Part shown: in pieces, positions 1 to 8,393 of the stretch
How positions within the stretch are numbered: position 1 is the stretch's first letter
Layout of the letters: every line of letters starts with the position of its first letter
Assembly (NCBI GenBank): GCA_000381585.1
Contig: KB906738.1
Location: forward strand, 310,001-374,000
From: Acidobacteriaceae bacterium KBS 83
GTDB lineage: Bacteria; Acidobacteriota; Terriglobia; Terriglobales; Acidobacteriaceae
Reading direction: 5' to 3'
DNA: 64,000 nt
The notes under the pieces: model-generated
The model's input: the letters and a program-made list of their open reading frames with translations, nothing else
What the model was told of the DNA's origin: nothing
The model's database searches: none
Made by a program: the position numbers and the translations under genes

Positions 1-91
1 CGCACTGAGCGGTTGAACCAGGCCGAAGGAAAATGCTCTCGATGCACAGGATACCGCCACCCGAACACAGCATCGGCGTAAAATCGCCGCG

Positions 92-922
92 ATGCTCACC
101 GGGACCGTCCGCACACGCCTTCGTCTTGTAGAAAGCCGCCAGAATCCTCGTGTCAAAGAGCTCCGCGCTGCGCTCGCCCGCACCGGGAGAACCCCCGCTG
201 GCCTTATCGCTATCGAAGGTCAGCACCTCATCACCGAGGCCATGCGCAGCCATCTCCGCTTCGCGACCGTCTTCCTGCGCGAAGGCTATAATCCGCCATT
301 CCCCATTCCCGGCGAGGCCGAACACCTGCTGCTGCCGGCCGATCTCTTCTCGAGCGCCGTCGCGACCGAGCAGCCTCAGGGCATCGCCGCCCTCGTCCAT
401 CCGCCGACGTTTTCACCAGAGACTATCTTCCGTGCCTCCGCCCCCCTGATCCTCGTTCTCGCCGGCCTGCAGGACCCCGGCAACGTCGGCACGCTCCTCC
501 GTTCTGCCGAAGCCTTCGCCGCGAGTGGTGTTCTGTTGCTGCCTGGCGCCGCAAGCCCCTGGAATCCCAAGACCCTCCGGGCCTCTGCCGGGTCCGCCTT
601 CCGGGTGCGCACAATGAGTGCAACCGAACCGGAAGCGCTCAACCTCTTCGACCGCCATCGCATCCCCGCCATTGCCGCCGTCGCGCGCAAAGGCACTCCC
701 GTCAGCGAGGCGCCGCTGAGAGGCCCGTGCGCCCTGCTCATCGGCAACGAGGGCGCGGGTCTCAGCAAAATCCTTCTCTCCTACGCGGCGTACCAGGTCA
801 CCGTTCCCACACCAGGCAAGGTAGAAAGCCTTAACGCCGCCATCGCCGGAAGCCTTCTTCTCTACGAGGCATCGCGTCAGCGAGCCCGCAAAGCCCGGCA
901 CAGCGAGGATGTGTCATCCTGA
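92..922 (+). CDS. TrmH/SpoU-family RNA 2'-O-methyltransferase
   Basis: This 276-residue protein is a SPOUT-class methyltransferase that would transfer a methyl group from SAM to a ribose 2'-OH in tRNA or rRNA in the cytoplasm. The three SpoU signatures are visible in order: DPGNVG (about 128-133) followed by LRSAEAF, IGNEGAGL (217-224), and SLNAAIAGSLLLYE (246 on). They form the knotted SAM site. The N-terminal 100 residues resemble the substrate-binding domain of this family (VESRQNPRVKELR, then IEGQHLITEA). Length is normal for RlmB-like enzymes. The RNA target cannot be told from sequence. It lies just upstream of rarA on the same strand with a 58-bp gap. Confidence 0.9.
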   Translation: MLTGTVRTRLRLVESRQNPRVKELRAALARTGRTPAGLIAIEGQHLITEAMRSHLRFATVFLREGYNPPFPIPGEAEHLLLPADLFSSAVATEQPQGIAALVHPPTFSPETIFRASAPLILVLAGLQDPGNVGTLLRSAEAFAASGVLLLPGAASPWNPKTLRASAGSAFRVRTMSATEPEALNLFDRHRIPAIAAVARKGTPVSEAPLRGPCALLIGNEGAGLSKILLSYAAYQVTVPTPGKVESLNAAIAGSLLLYEASRQRARKARHSEDVSS

Positions 923-937
923 GCGCAGCAAAGAGTC
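911..937 (+). repeat. dispersed 'TCATCCTGAGCG-AGC' repeat copy
   Basis: The end of the methyltransferase gene and the gap before rarA carry a copy of a short repeat (core CATCCTGAGCGCAGC) that recurs near 39.88 kb. If read through in frame with rarA it encodes HPERS, which would give a false N-terminal extension of rarA. Related sequence also sits inside the gene ending at 46.77 kb. Confidence 0.6.
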
Positions 938-980
938 GGATACCGCGGCACTCCATGCACCACCGGCGTTCAACCTCACC

Positions 981-2321
981 ATGAGTCTGTTCGGCAACAC
1001 ACCCGATCTCGCCCCGGCGTCCACTCGCCGCAGCACACCGCTCGCCGAGCGCATGCGCCCACATACCCTCGACGAATACCTCGGTCAGCAGCACCTCGTC
1101 GGCCCCGGCAAGCCGCTCCGCATGCAGATCGAATCCGACGACCCCGCGTCCATGATCTTCTGGGGACCGCCCGGCGTCGGCAAAACCACCCTCGCCAAGA
1201 TCATCGCGGAGCAGACCAACGCCACCTTCATCGAGTTCTCGGCCGTCCTCTCCGGCATCAAGGAGATCAAGCAGGTCATGGTCGACGCCGAAAAAGCCGC
1301 GCACTACGGCTCACGCACCATCCTCTTCGTCGACGAGATCCATCGCTTCAACAAGGCGCAGCAGGACGCCTTCCTTCCATATGTCGAGCGCGGCACCATC
1401 CGGCTCATCGGCGCCACCACCGAGAACCCTTCCTTCGAAATCATCGCCGCGCTGCTCTCGCGCTGTCGCGTTTACACCCTGCAGCGGCTCACCGAAGAAG
1501 AGCTCATCACACTTCTCCACCGCGCGCTCGCCGATGAGCGTGGTCTCATTAAAGACAAGCTCACCGCCGACGACGAAGCGCTCGCGCTCATGGCCTCCTA
1601 TGCGTCTGGAGACGCGCGCGGCGCCTACAATGCGCTTGAAATCGCCGGCCGTCTAGCCGCAACCAAACCCGACCGCCGCATCACCCGCGAGATCGCTACC
1701 GAAGCCCTGCAGAAGCGCGTCCTGCTCTACGACAAGACCGGCGAGCAGCACTACGACCTCATCTCCGCGCTGCACAAATCCATTCGCAACAGTGACGTGG
1801 ACGCATCGCTCTATTGGCTCGGGCGCATGCTCGCAGCAGGAGAAGATCCGCTCTACATCGCGCGCCGCTTGGTCCGCATGGCATCGGAGGACATCGGCCT
1901 CGCCGCACCGGAGGCGCTCAACCTCGCGCTCTCGGCGCGCGACGCCATGGATTTCCTCGGCTCACCCGAAGGCGAGCTCGCCCTCGCCCAGGCCGCCGCC
2001 TATCTCGCGCTCGCGCCCAAATCGAATGCGGTTTACAGCGCCTGGAGCGCGGTCACCGAGGACATCGAGAACACCCGCGCCGAGCCTGTCCCGCTGCACC
2101 TGCGCAACGCGCCGACCAAACTCATGAAGGATCTCAACTACGGCCGCGACTACCAGTACGCCCACGACATCGAAGGCAAGGTAGCTGGCATGAACTGCCT
2201 CCCCGAAAGCCTCCGCGATCGCCGTTACTACCGCCCCACCAGCGAAGGCCGCGAGAAACTGTTGAAGCAGCGCATGGACGAGATCGAGCGCATCCGAGAA
2301 GAAAACCGGAAGCACGAATAG
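981..2321 (+). CDS. rarA: Replication-associated recombination protein A (AAA+ ATPase, MgsA/RarA)
   Basis: RarA is a DNA-dependent ATPase of the clamp-loader AAA+ class that acts at stalled replication forks. From the ATG at 981 the protein has 446 residues, the usual size. It shows a Walker A motif GPPGVGKT (62-69), a Walker B/DEAH-like [12 protein letters not shown] (DEIH about 118-121), the sensor-1 region GATTENPSF, and the conserved C-terminal tetramerisation region with [10 protein letters not shown]-like and YYRPT sequences. A longer reading starting at 909 adds 24 residues, but these are encoded by a dispersed repeat (HPERS) and are not RarA-like, so 981 is preferred. Confidence 0.95.
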   Translation: MSLFGNTPDLAPASTRRSTPLAERMRPHTLDEYLGQQHLVGPGKPLRMQIESDDPASMIFWGPPGVGKTTLAKIIAEQTNATFIEFSAVLSGIKEIKQVMVDAEKAAHYGSRTILFVDEIHRFNKAQQDAFLPYVERGTIRLIGATTENPSFEIIAALLSRCRVYTLQRLTEEELITLLHRALADERGLIKDKLTADDEALALMASYASGDARGAYNALEIAGRLAATKPDRRITREIATEALQKRVLLYDKTGEQHYDLISALHKSIRNSDVDASLYWLGRMLAAGEDPLYIARRLVRMASEDIGLAAPEALNLALSARDAMDFLGSPEGELALAQAAAYLALAPKSNAVYSAWSAVTEDIENTRAEPVPLHLRNAPTKLMKDLNYGRDYQYAHDIEGKVAGMNCLPESLRDRRYYRPTSEGREKLLKQRMDEIERIREENRKHE

Positions 2322-2354
2322 CGCATCTTCCGCCTGCTCCGGATGGCGTCTGTT

Positions 2355-3029
2355 TCATTCGGCTGCTGCAAATATTTCGTGGGACTTGCTGGCCGCCTGC
2401 ACAAGCCGCGCGATCTGACTGTCATGGGTCCGCGTAAGCAGTAGCAGAGCCGCAGCCGCTCCGATCAGCGCACAGAACATGTCGCTCTGCGTATCGAATG
2501 GGTCTCCCTGCGTTCCGAGAAATGCATCAGCTCCGCTCCCTTCCCAGAGCGCCACCCCCCACTCCAGCAGCTCGTAGCAAGCGCTAATCGCCATGCAGAC
2601 GCACATGACCAGAAATACAAGCCACCACCCGGTTGCCACCACGCGTCGGCGAATCAATATTTCACGTGCAATGATCGCCGGCACAAATCCCTGCGTCAGG
2701 TGGCCGAGCTTGTCATAGTCGTTTCTGTGAAGATGAAAATGATCGCGGATCAGGTTAAAAAGAGGAACGCGCTCATAGGTGTAATGCGCGCCAACTAATA
2801 AAATGCACGCGTGCAAAGCGATCAGCACAAACGCCAATCGAGTGAATTGGAATCGCTTGTAAGTGATTGCCAGCACCGGTAAAGCTATCAGCGCAGGAAA
2901 CGCCTCCAGCCACCACGTCATCCGGTCTGCCGCTCCGATCCACGACCAGGCGAGGACGAGGCACACAAAGAACAGAAGGCCTAACGGGAATGCCGGGGCA
3001 GTTTCATCAGACCGCGATAAGAAAGTCAT
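2355..3029 (-). CDS. DUF2238 (YjdF-like) inner-membrane protein
   Basis: A 224-residue polytopic membrane protein with about six hydrophobic segments. The motif HLHRNDYDKLGHLTQGF followed by EILIRR, and the ACYELLEW ... GDPFDTQSDM block, are hallmarks of the DUF2238/YjdF family, whose function is not established. The acidic and His residues lie in loops next to membrane segments, which suggests a metal or small-molecule site, but that is inference. It is the last gene of a minus-strand series and starts 36 bp after the DUF4019 gene ends. Confidence 0.85.
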   Translation of the reverse strand: MTFLSRSDETAPAFPLGLLFFVCLVLAWSWIGAADRMTWWLEAFPALIALPVLAITYKRFQFTRLAFVLIALHACILLVGAHYTYERVPLFNLIRDHFHLHRNDYDKLGHLTQGFVPAIIAREILIRRRVVATGWWLVFLVMCVCMAISACYELLEWGVALWEGSGADAFLGTQGDPFDTQSDMFCALIGAAAALLLLTRTHDSQIARLVQAASKSHEIFAAAE

Positions 3030-3064
3030 TGCTGTGGTTGGTCAGGATACACAACGCAACTGCA

Positions 3065-3517
3065 TCACTGTACCGCATACCCCACCATCTTCCAGTTCTC
3101 ACCCTCATGCACCATCACCAGCGACTCAGGCTGCGGATGTCCATTCGCAAACGTGGTCTGGTACACAAATGCGACATACTCGCCCTTCGGCAGATTCGGC
3201 ACCTCATTCATCCATTCGGTTGCCATCAGATCGCGCACCAGCACTGGATCGATTGCCTTGCGCATCGTCTCCATGCGTCGCACCCAGCCCTGCTCCGGCA
3301 CCTGCGAGCGAAAATAATCCGACCCCGCAGCCCAGCTCTTGTCGTAGGTCTGCGCGTCTTCGATCTTCAGCCACGCCTCGGCCGCCGTCCGCGCCGCGCT
3401 GATCGCATCAGCATGCTGCGCGTTGATCTTCTCCTGCTTCTTGCTGATCTGCGCGCTGCCGGCGAGAGCCTGTACCAACAATAGCGCCAGCAGCGCGACA
3501 GCGCCGCCTTTACTCAT
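3065..3517 (-). CDS. Secreted DUF4019 protein
   Basis: A 150-residue protein with a clear signal peptide (hydrophobic AVALLALLLVQALAG, cleavage near GSAQ) and a single DUF4019 domain: AAEAWLKIEDAQTYDKSW near the N-terminus and YQTTFANG ... ENWKMVGYAV at the end. The fold resembles NTF2/cystatin-like small domains; function is unknown. The chosen ATG at 3517 overlaps the end of the upstream redoxin gene by 8 bp, which suggests translational coupling. A second ATG 18 bp upstream (3535) is also possible. Confidence 0.8.
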   Translation of the reverse strand: MSKGGAVALLALLLVQALAGSAQISKKQEKINAQHADAISAARTAAEAWLKIEDAQTYDKSWAAGSDYFRSQVPEQGWVRRMETMRKAIDPVLVRDLMATEWMNEVPNLPKGEYVAFVYQTTFANGHPQPESLVMVHEGENWKMVGYAVQ

Positions 3518-4154
3518 ACTTGACCGAACACCCATAAGGCCGCGTCGAAGCCACCTGCACTGGTTGGCCCGCCATCGCCTCCGTCAACGCCGCGGAGACG
3601 TAATTCTTCGCGCCCTTCACATCCGACACGTCCGTCGTCGCCTTATCATCGATCGCGCCCGCATAGATCAGCTTGCCGTTGGGATCGATGATGAACATGT
3701 GCGGCGTCGTCTTCGCGCCGTAGAGCTTACCGATCTCACCGCTCGGATCCAGAATTGCCGCCGTCGGATCGGCATGCGCACGCGCTATCTGCGCGTTCTC
3801 ACCGGCTGCGTCCAGGTAGCCGTCTTCGTCCTTCGCCGATGAAAGCACCGTAAGCCAGACCACACCCTTGCCGGTCCACTCCTTCTGCAGTGCCTGCATG
3901 TTGCCGCTGTCGTACTGTTTCTTCGTGAAAGGGCAATCGCGGTTTGTCCACTCCAGCACCACGTACTTGCCGCGATACTCACTGAGCGACACCGTCTTCC
4001 CCTGCGAATCTTTCCCGTTAAATGTCGGCGCCGCTTGACCTACGGTAGCCGCACGCGCCGCCAACACGATCACCAGCGCGGTCACTGCAATCGCGACATA
4101 CACGACCGCTCGCCAGGTCCCGAGCCGGCGAACATATTGCTGTCCACTCGCCAT
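3510..4154 (-). CDS. Membrane-anchored peroxiredoxin-like redoxin (PRX-like-1 type)
   Basis: A 214-residue thioredoxin-fold protein with an N-terminal membrane anchor (about 17-36), so its domain faces the periplasm. The AhpC/TSA region starts at VGQAAPTF; the active site is NRDCPFTKKQY with Cys74. This is the single-cysteine CPFxxK signature of the PRX-like family rather than the CxxC of thioredoxin. The conserved C-terminal PYGCSVKY is also typical of that family. It lies between a DsbD homologue and a DUF4019 gene, so the reductase next door may keep it reduced. That link is inference. Confidence 0.85.
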   Translation of the reverse strand: MASGQQYVRRLGTWRAVVYVAIAVTALVIVLAARAATVGQAAPTFNGKDSQGKTVSLSEYRGKYVVLEWTNRDCPFTKKQYDSGNMQALQKEWTGKGVVWLTVLSSAKDEDGYLDAAGENAQIARAHADPTAAILDPSGEIGKLYGAKTTPHMFIIDPNGKLIYAGAIDDKATTDVSDVKGAKNYVSAALTEAMAGQPVQVASTRPYGCSVKYE

Positions 4155-4180
4155 CCCTCACCTCCAGCTTTGCGTTATCG

Positions 4181-6337
4181 CTAAGGATGCAGCGACGCCG
4201 TTCGAGAGCTGCCCGCGTCCGTACTCGAGTTGGGCAGTGCCTTCAAAGCGTCCAGCACCGTGTTGGTCGTCAATACTTCAGGTAGCACCCGCGCGGGCGC
4301 GCCCGGGGTCCCTGGATACAGCGCATACGTCGGCACGCTCGAGCGGCCCAGTGTCGCCAGCGCACGCGCTATCTCCTCATCGTGCCGCGTCCAGTCCGCG
4401 CGGACCAGCGCAATCTTTCCATCCTGCAGCTTGTTCAGCACCTCAGGCCGCTCCAGCACCACGCGCTCATTCACCTGGCAGCTAAGGCACCAGTCTGCCG
4501 TAAAGTCCACAAACACCGGACGCCCCTGCGCCTGATACTGCGCAACAACATCGGGAGTAAACGGCTGCCACCGACGCGTGTGGTCTACCTTTGTTCCGCT
4601 TGCGCGGGCAGCCACGCTCTCCGGCGCCGGAAAAGTCCGTACCCCATACACGGACGCCGCCACCGCCAGCATCACGATCGCCACCGCCGTCGCGGTAGCG
4701 GGCAGCCGCGCCGGCCAGCGTCCCAGCACCCAGCCCGCAATCCCCAGCAGCAGAAACGCCGTCAGCAGGCCGATCAGCGCCGTCGCTCCTGCAAGCTGCG
4801 CGAACACCCATACCAGCCAGATCACTGTTCCAAAAATAGGCACCGCCGTCGCCTGCTTCAGCAGCTCCATCCATGCGCCCGGCTTGGGCAGCAATCTGGT
4901 CCACGCCGGTTGAAAAGCCAGCAGCAGATACGGCAGCGCGAGCCCCACACCCAGCGCGGTAAACACCGCAAACGCCACCGCCGCTGGCTGCACCAGCGCA
5001 AAGCCGATCGCGGCCCCGAGGAACGGCGCAGCGCACGGCGTCGCCACCACCATCGCCAGCACGCCGGTAAAGAAACTCCCTGCCAGCCCGTGCTTCTTCG
5101 CCAGCGATGAGCCCGCGCTCGTCACGCTCAGCCCAATCTCAAACATCCCCGCCAGCGACAGTCCGAGGAAGAACAGCAGTAGCGCGATCATCGCGACAAA
5201 CACCGGCGACTGGAACTGGAAGCCCCACCCCAGTTGCTTACCGCCCGCGCGCAGCGCAAGCAGCACCGCCACCACAATCCAGAACGACACCAGGATGCCT
5301 ACGGTATACGCGATACCCTGCACCCGCATGCCGCGCCGCTCTGCGGTCGAGGACTGCACCAGCGCCAGCGCCTTGATGAACAGCACCGGAAAGACGCACG
5401 GCATCAGGTTCAGCAGCAGACCGCCGATCAGGGCAAACCCGATATAGCGCGCAAACCCCGCGCTCTCAGAAACCGAAATTGGTGGCGGCGGAATTGTCCC
5501 GTGCCCCGCGCGCACCATATACGACGTTCCATCCGCCAGCACTACGATGCCGTTCAGTGTCTGCGGAGCCTTGGCCAGGCTCTCGTCCTGTTTCAGCCCG
5601 ATCACTGCTCCGTCCCCACGTGGGATCACCGGCTGCGGCGCGGCATTCGCAATCACGTTCTGATCGACGGGAAAGAACTGCGCACCCTCCACCCGGCTCC
5701 CTGTCAGCACCGCCAGTTGGAAGCCATTCGGAACCTGCGAGAAGATCGCCTTCGCCCGCGCCGGCAGCACCTTCGGCATTTCCGCGAATGTCTTCTGGAA
5801 GAGTGGCGCCGCCGCGCTCGCGCCGCCGTCACCCACCGGCAGCGTCATCGTCAGGTGCGCCTTGCCGGGTATGCACGCCTGCCGGCACACCAGCCAACTC
5901 ACATCCGCCGCAATCGGCACCCCATTCGCGCTGTCTGCATGAGTATGCATCTCGGCCGGAAACAACACCTGCGTCTCATAGCCAAAGTCCATCAGCGGAC
6001 CCAGGGGCAGCCGCTTCGGCACAGGAAACTGCAGGGGCCCAACCGTCACTCCCGTCGGCAGCGTCCACTTCACCGCCGGCGGCTCGCCCGAATCCCCGGC
6101 GTTCGTCCAGTACACATGCCAGCCCGGCTCCAGATCGAACAGCAGTCCGACATGCTGCGGCACCGCAGTATGCGAGGAGTTGGCGGAAATCGACGCCTGG
6201 TCCGACAGCAGCGACACTTTCAAGTGCCGCGCCTCGACGATCGTCTGGGCATTCGCGCGCACACACAGCAATGCCGCCGTCGCGACGACCAAAAAGGCGA
6301 ACAGCAGGCGCAAGCGGCAAAGGGGGCGCGCATTCAT
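4181..6337 (-). CDS. Thiol:disulfide interchange protein DsbD-like (protein-disulfide reductase)
   Basis: A 718-residue, three-part transmembrane reductant carrier that would move electrons from cytoplasmic thioredoxin to periplasmic thiol proteins. A signal peptide (1-30) leads into a periplasmic N-terminal domain with the DsbD-alpha-like GWHVYWTNAGDSGEPP block. An eight-helix CcdA-type core follows, with one cysteine in NLMPCVFPV and one in ATPCAAPFLG, the expected redox pair. The C-terminal thioredoxin domain has ADWCLSCQ (Cys617 and Cys620). All expected redox cysteines are present. It is followed after 26 bp by the redoxin gene, a likely client. Confidence 0.92.
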   Translation of the reverse strand: MNARPLCRLRLLFAFLVVATAALLCVRANAQTIVEARHLKVSLLSDQASISANSSHTAVPQHVGLLFDLEPGWHVYWTNAGDSGEPPAVKWTLPTGVTVGPLQFPVPKRLPLGPLMDFGYETQVLFPAEMHTHADSANGVPIAADVSWLVCRQACIPGKAHLTMTLPVGDGGASAAAPLFQKTFAEMPKVLPARAKAIFSQVPNGFQLAVLTGSRVEGAQFFPVDQNVIANAAPQPVIPRGDGAVIGLKQDESLAKAPQTLNGIVVLADGTSYMVRAGHGTIPPPPISVSESAGFARYIGFALIGGLLLNLMPCVFPVLFIKALALVQSSTAERRGMRVQGIAYTVGILVSFWIVVAVLLALRAGGKQLGWGFQFQSPVFVAMIALLLFFLGLSLAGMFEIGLSVTSAGSSLAKKHGLAGSFFTGVLAMVVATPCAAPFLGAAIGFALVQPAAVAFAVFTALGVGLALPYLLLAFQPAWTRLLPKPGAWMELLKQATAVPIFGTVIWLVWVFAQLAGATALIGLLTAFLLLGIAGWVLGRWPARLPATATAVAIVMLAVAASVYGVRTFPAPESVAARASGTKVDHTRRWQPFTPDVVAQYQAQGRPVFVDFTADWCLSCQVNERVVLERPEVLNKLQDGKIALVRADWTRHDEEIARALATLGRSSVPTYALYPGTPGAPARVLPEVLTTNTVLDALKALPNSSTDAGSSRTASLHP

Positions 6338-6402
6338 AAGATTGCTCTATTGTAGGACTTCCGAATCGGCGTTCGGTTACTGCTTAGGAAGCCCGGTGTC
6401 CT

Positions 6403-6487
6403 GCCGGGTGCCACACATTCTCGAAGAGATGTGGGTTCAAGTCAGGTCGCAACCTACCCAAAGGTGAGCGACCAAAGGGAGCGAACC
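6403..6487. repeat. Dispersed intergenic repeat, related to 17.49-17.58 kb
   Basis: This gap holds CCGGGTGCC followed by a small inverted repeat CACATTCTC/GAGATGTG, then GTGAGCGACCAAAGGGAGCG (6464-6483) and AACC. The last 24 bases match 17552-17575 with two differences, and the flanks are also similar. The first half resembles the 'GGGTGCCCCAT...GGGTGGG' hairpin family seen elsewhere in the window. Confidence 0.6.
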
Positions 6488-6502
6488 CCACGAAACGCGC
6501 CA

Positions 6503-6564
6503 CCGGCGCGTCTGCCCGGATAGCAAATCCCGCCGCAGGCGCATCTGCCTGGATGGCAAATCCC
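6503..6564. repeat. Two 29-bp tandem direct repeats (33-bp period)
   Basis: Copies at 6503-6531 and 6536-6564 differ at only five positions and share the core TCTGCC-GGAT-GCAAATCCC. The second copy ends exactly at the stop codon of the CoA-binding-protein gene (complement, 6565-6567). They follow the dispersed repeat at 6403-6487. Confidence 0.7.
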
Positions 6565-6999
6565 TCAAGCCCGCGCTCGGTCCCGCGACCATGCCGAGTG
6601 CGCCTTCAGGATGCAGCGATCCATCACCACCCCGATGCCATCCGCTTCCGCCCACCCCGCAGCCTCGTCGTGGCAGACGCCCTCCTGCAGCCACAGGTAG
6701 GGGATCTTCAGACGCATCACGTCCTTCACGATCTCCGGCACATACACCGGATCGCGAAACACATCCACCACATCGATGTCGCCCACCGCCGCGCAAGCAT
6801 CGTCCAGCGAATCGAAGACCGGTTCGCCCAGGATCGTCTTATGCCTTGCCTTGGGATTCACAGGCACAATGCGATAACCCTGCTGCTGCATATAGTGCGA
6901 TACCTGCAAACTCGGCCGCCCCGGCCGGTCTGACAGCCCCACTACGGCAATCGTCTTCGCGGTCTTTAGAATCGTCCCTATCGTCTCCGGCTCATTCAT
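6565..6999 (-). CDS. CoA-binding domain protein (YccU type)
   Basis: A 144-residue single-domain Rossmann-fold protein of the YccU/CoA-binding family. The N-terminal TIAVVGLSDRPGRPSLQVSHYM gives the nucleotide-binding glycine loop. YRIVPVNPKA, the DVVDVFRDPVYVPEIV block and LWLQEGVCHDEAA are conserved in this family. The family is thought to bind CoA thioesters; no reaction is firmly assigned. The ATG at 6999 (MNEPETIG) fits family starts; an upstream in-frame ATG would add 19 unlikely residues. Confidence 0.88.
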   Translation of the reverse strand: MNEPETIGTILKTAKTIAVVGLSDRPGRPSLQVSHYMQQQGYRIVPVNPKARHKTILGEPVFDSLDDACAAVGDIDVVDVFRDPVYVPEIVKDVMRLKIPYLWLQEGVCHDEAAGWAEADGIGVVMDRCILKAHSAWSRDRARA

Positions 7000-7072
7000 G
7001 CGGCGTCCCTTTTGCCCTTCGCTGCTTTGGATGACAATCCAGCGCCTAAGGTCCAAAACGTCTCCAATTCAT

Positions 7073-7549
7073 CTACTCGGTGATCACCCGGTCCGCCCAC
7101 TCCACGAGACCCACAAAGATCGCCGGGTTGCCATACTTGGCGCCGAAGTTCGCAAGGTCGCCATCCCCCACACCTCGCGCACGCGAGCACGCACCGCACG
7201 CAAAGATGGGAATCTTTCTCGCCGCAACCTTGTCGAGTGTTTGCACCAACGGCGGCCAGCCCACAGGCACCACCGCTTCTGCAACGTTCTTACGCATCAG
7301 CCCGACCGCTTCGCCCAATAGGAATATCTGCACGGAGTGACCTGCCTCGGCCAGGGCGAGCCCGTGCAGAAATGGAAACGCCGCCTTGGTCGGATCGTCT
7401 GATCCCCATGCGCTCTTCATCATGATGTTGAGTGATTTCCGCTGGCTCGGCGATGAGGGCACCTGCATGTCATGCGTCGCGGAGTCCCCACTCACAACCG
7501 CGAGGAACGGAAATGCCGCCAACCGAGAGAGAAAGGATCGACGAAACAC
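7073..7549 (-). CDS. Secreted DsrE-like family protein
   Basis: A 158-residue protein of the DsrE/DsrF-like sulfur-relay fold with an N-terminal signal-like segment (SRLAAFPFLAVVSGDS). The core reads LNIMMKSAWGSDDPTKAAFPFLHGLALAEAGHSVQIFLLGEAV, then IPIFACGACSRARG, with Cys residues where DsrE proteins carry a persulfide-forming cysteine. Initiation is probably at a GTG (7549), because an AGGAGG lies six bases upstream on the coding strand. Its substrate is unknown. Confidence 0.82.
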   Translation of the reverse strand: MFRRSFLSRLAAFPFLAVVSGDSATHDMQVPSSPSQRKSLNIMMKSAWGSDDPTKAAFPFLHGLALAEAGHSVQIFLLGEAVGLMRKNVAEAVVPVGWPPLVQTLDKVAARKIPIFACGACSRARGVGDGDLANFGAKYGNPAIFVGLVEWADRVITE

Positions 7550-7616
7550 GGAACGCCTCCTGAAACGTAGAGGGCCCGTCGCCAGTTATACGCTGCGCGC
7601 CTCGTTTTCGCCCTCT

Positions 7617-8393
7617 TCAGGATTTCGTTCGTATCGTCTCAGGATCATTGATCTCCCGGCTCCTGCCAAAGCTCGGTTCCGGTTTTCGCCCTTCCACCAG
7701 CGTCAATGGCGGAAACGTATCCCACGGGTGATAGGAACGCCGTACCGTCAGTCCCGCTGCCTGAAACACCTCTGCGTACTGGCCGGTGTGCTTAAAGTCA
7801 GAGATGATCGCCGCGCCTCCGGGTTTTAGCAACCGCACAATCTCGCGACAGGCTGCGTCCCGTTCCTCTCTCGATGAAATGTTGTGCAGACACAGATTGG
7901 AAACAATCACATCGAAGGTTGCATCGGGCAGCCCGGTGTCCTGCGCCGGCCGCTCCAGCAACCGGCAGCGATCCGCCACGCCCTCCTGCTCCAGCACCGC
8001 TTGCGTGCTGGCGCGCGCATTGTCGCTCAAGTCGCTCGTCTTCCAGATATCCAGCCCGACCGCTCGGCCCGTCACCAGCTTCTTCGCCGCCCCTACCAGC
8101 AGCAGCCCTCGTCCTGTCCCCACATCCAAGACATCTTCGTCGCCGCGCAACTTCGCCAGCGCCAGAATGCGATCTCGATGGTGAAACTTTCCGCGCAGGC
8201 TATAAAGCAGCATCAGGCCGCCAAAAAATAGGAAGGACACTCCGGTAATCCAGAAGCCGCGCGGCTCGACATAGGCGCTCCCCAAGTGAAACGGGGGAAT
8301 CAGCAGCGCCCCCGCAAGCACCACGACGCCGATCACCAGCATGTTCCGGACTACGCCTGGCGCGTCGATGCCATAATCAATCCGTTTCGTCAT
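7617..8393 (-). CDS. Membrane-anchored class I SAM-dependent methyltransferase
   Basis: 258 residues. Two hydrophobic helices near the N-terminus (MLVIGVVVLAGALLIPPF and FWITGVSFLFFGGLMLLYSL) precede a Rossmann methyltransferase domain: motif I VLDVGTGRGLLL, motif II region GLDIWK, motif IV FDVIVSNLCLHNI, and post-motif LLKPGGAAIISDF. The target is unknown. Its ATG overlaps the prfB stop codon in an ATGA arrangement, so it is almost certainly co-transcribed and translationally coupled with prfB. Confidence 0.85.
   Translation of the reverse strand: MTKRIDYGIDAPGVVRNMLVIGVVVLAGALLIPPFHLGSAYVEPRGFWITGVSFLFFGGLMLLYSLRGKFHHRDRILALAKLRGDEDVLDVGTGRGLLLVGAAKKLVTGRAVGLDIWKTSDLSDNARASTQAVLEQEGVADRCRLLERPAQDTGLPDATFDVIVSNLCLHNISSREERDAACREIVRLLKPGGAAIISDFKHTGQYAEVFQAAGLTVRRSYHPWDTFPPLTLVEGRKPEPSFGRSREINDPETIRTKS

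Noticed and set aside
909-980. N-terminal extension of RarA (MCHPERSKESD...)
   Set aside because: It is encoded by a dispersed intergenic repeat and has no RarA similarity; the ATG at 981 fits the family.
4382-6355. Long plus-strand frames opposite the DsbD gene
   Set aside because: They are Arg/Pro/His-rich shadow frames of a GC-rich gene on the other strand.
6425-6445. GGTTCAAGTC as a tRNA T-loop
   Set aside because: No acceptor stem or anticodon arm can be drawn around it; it is part of a dispersed repeat.
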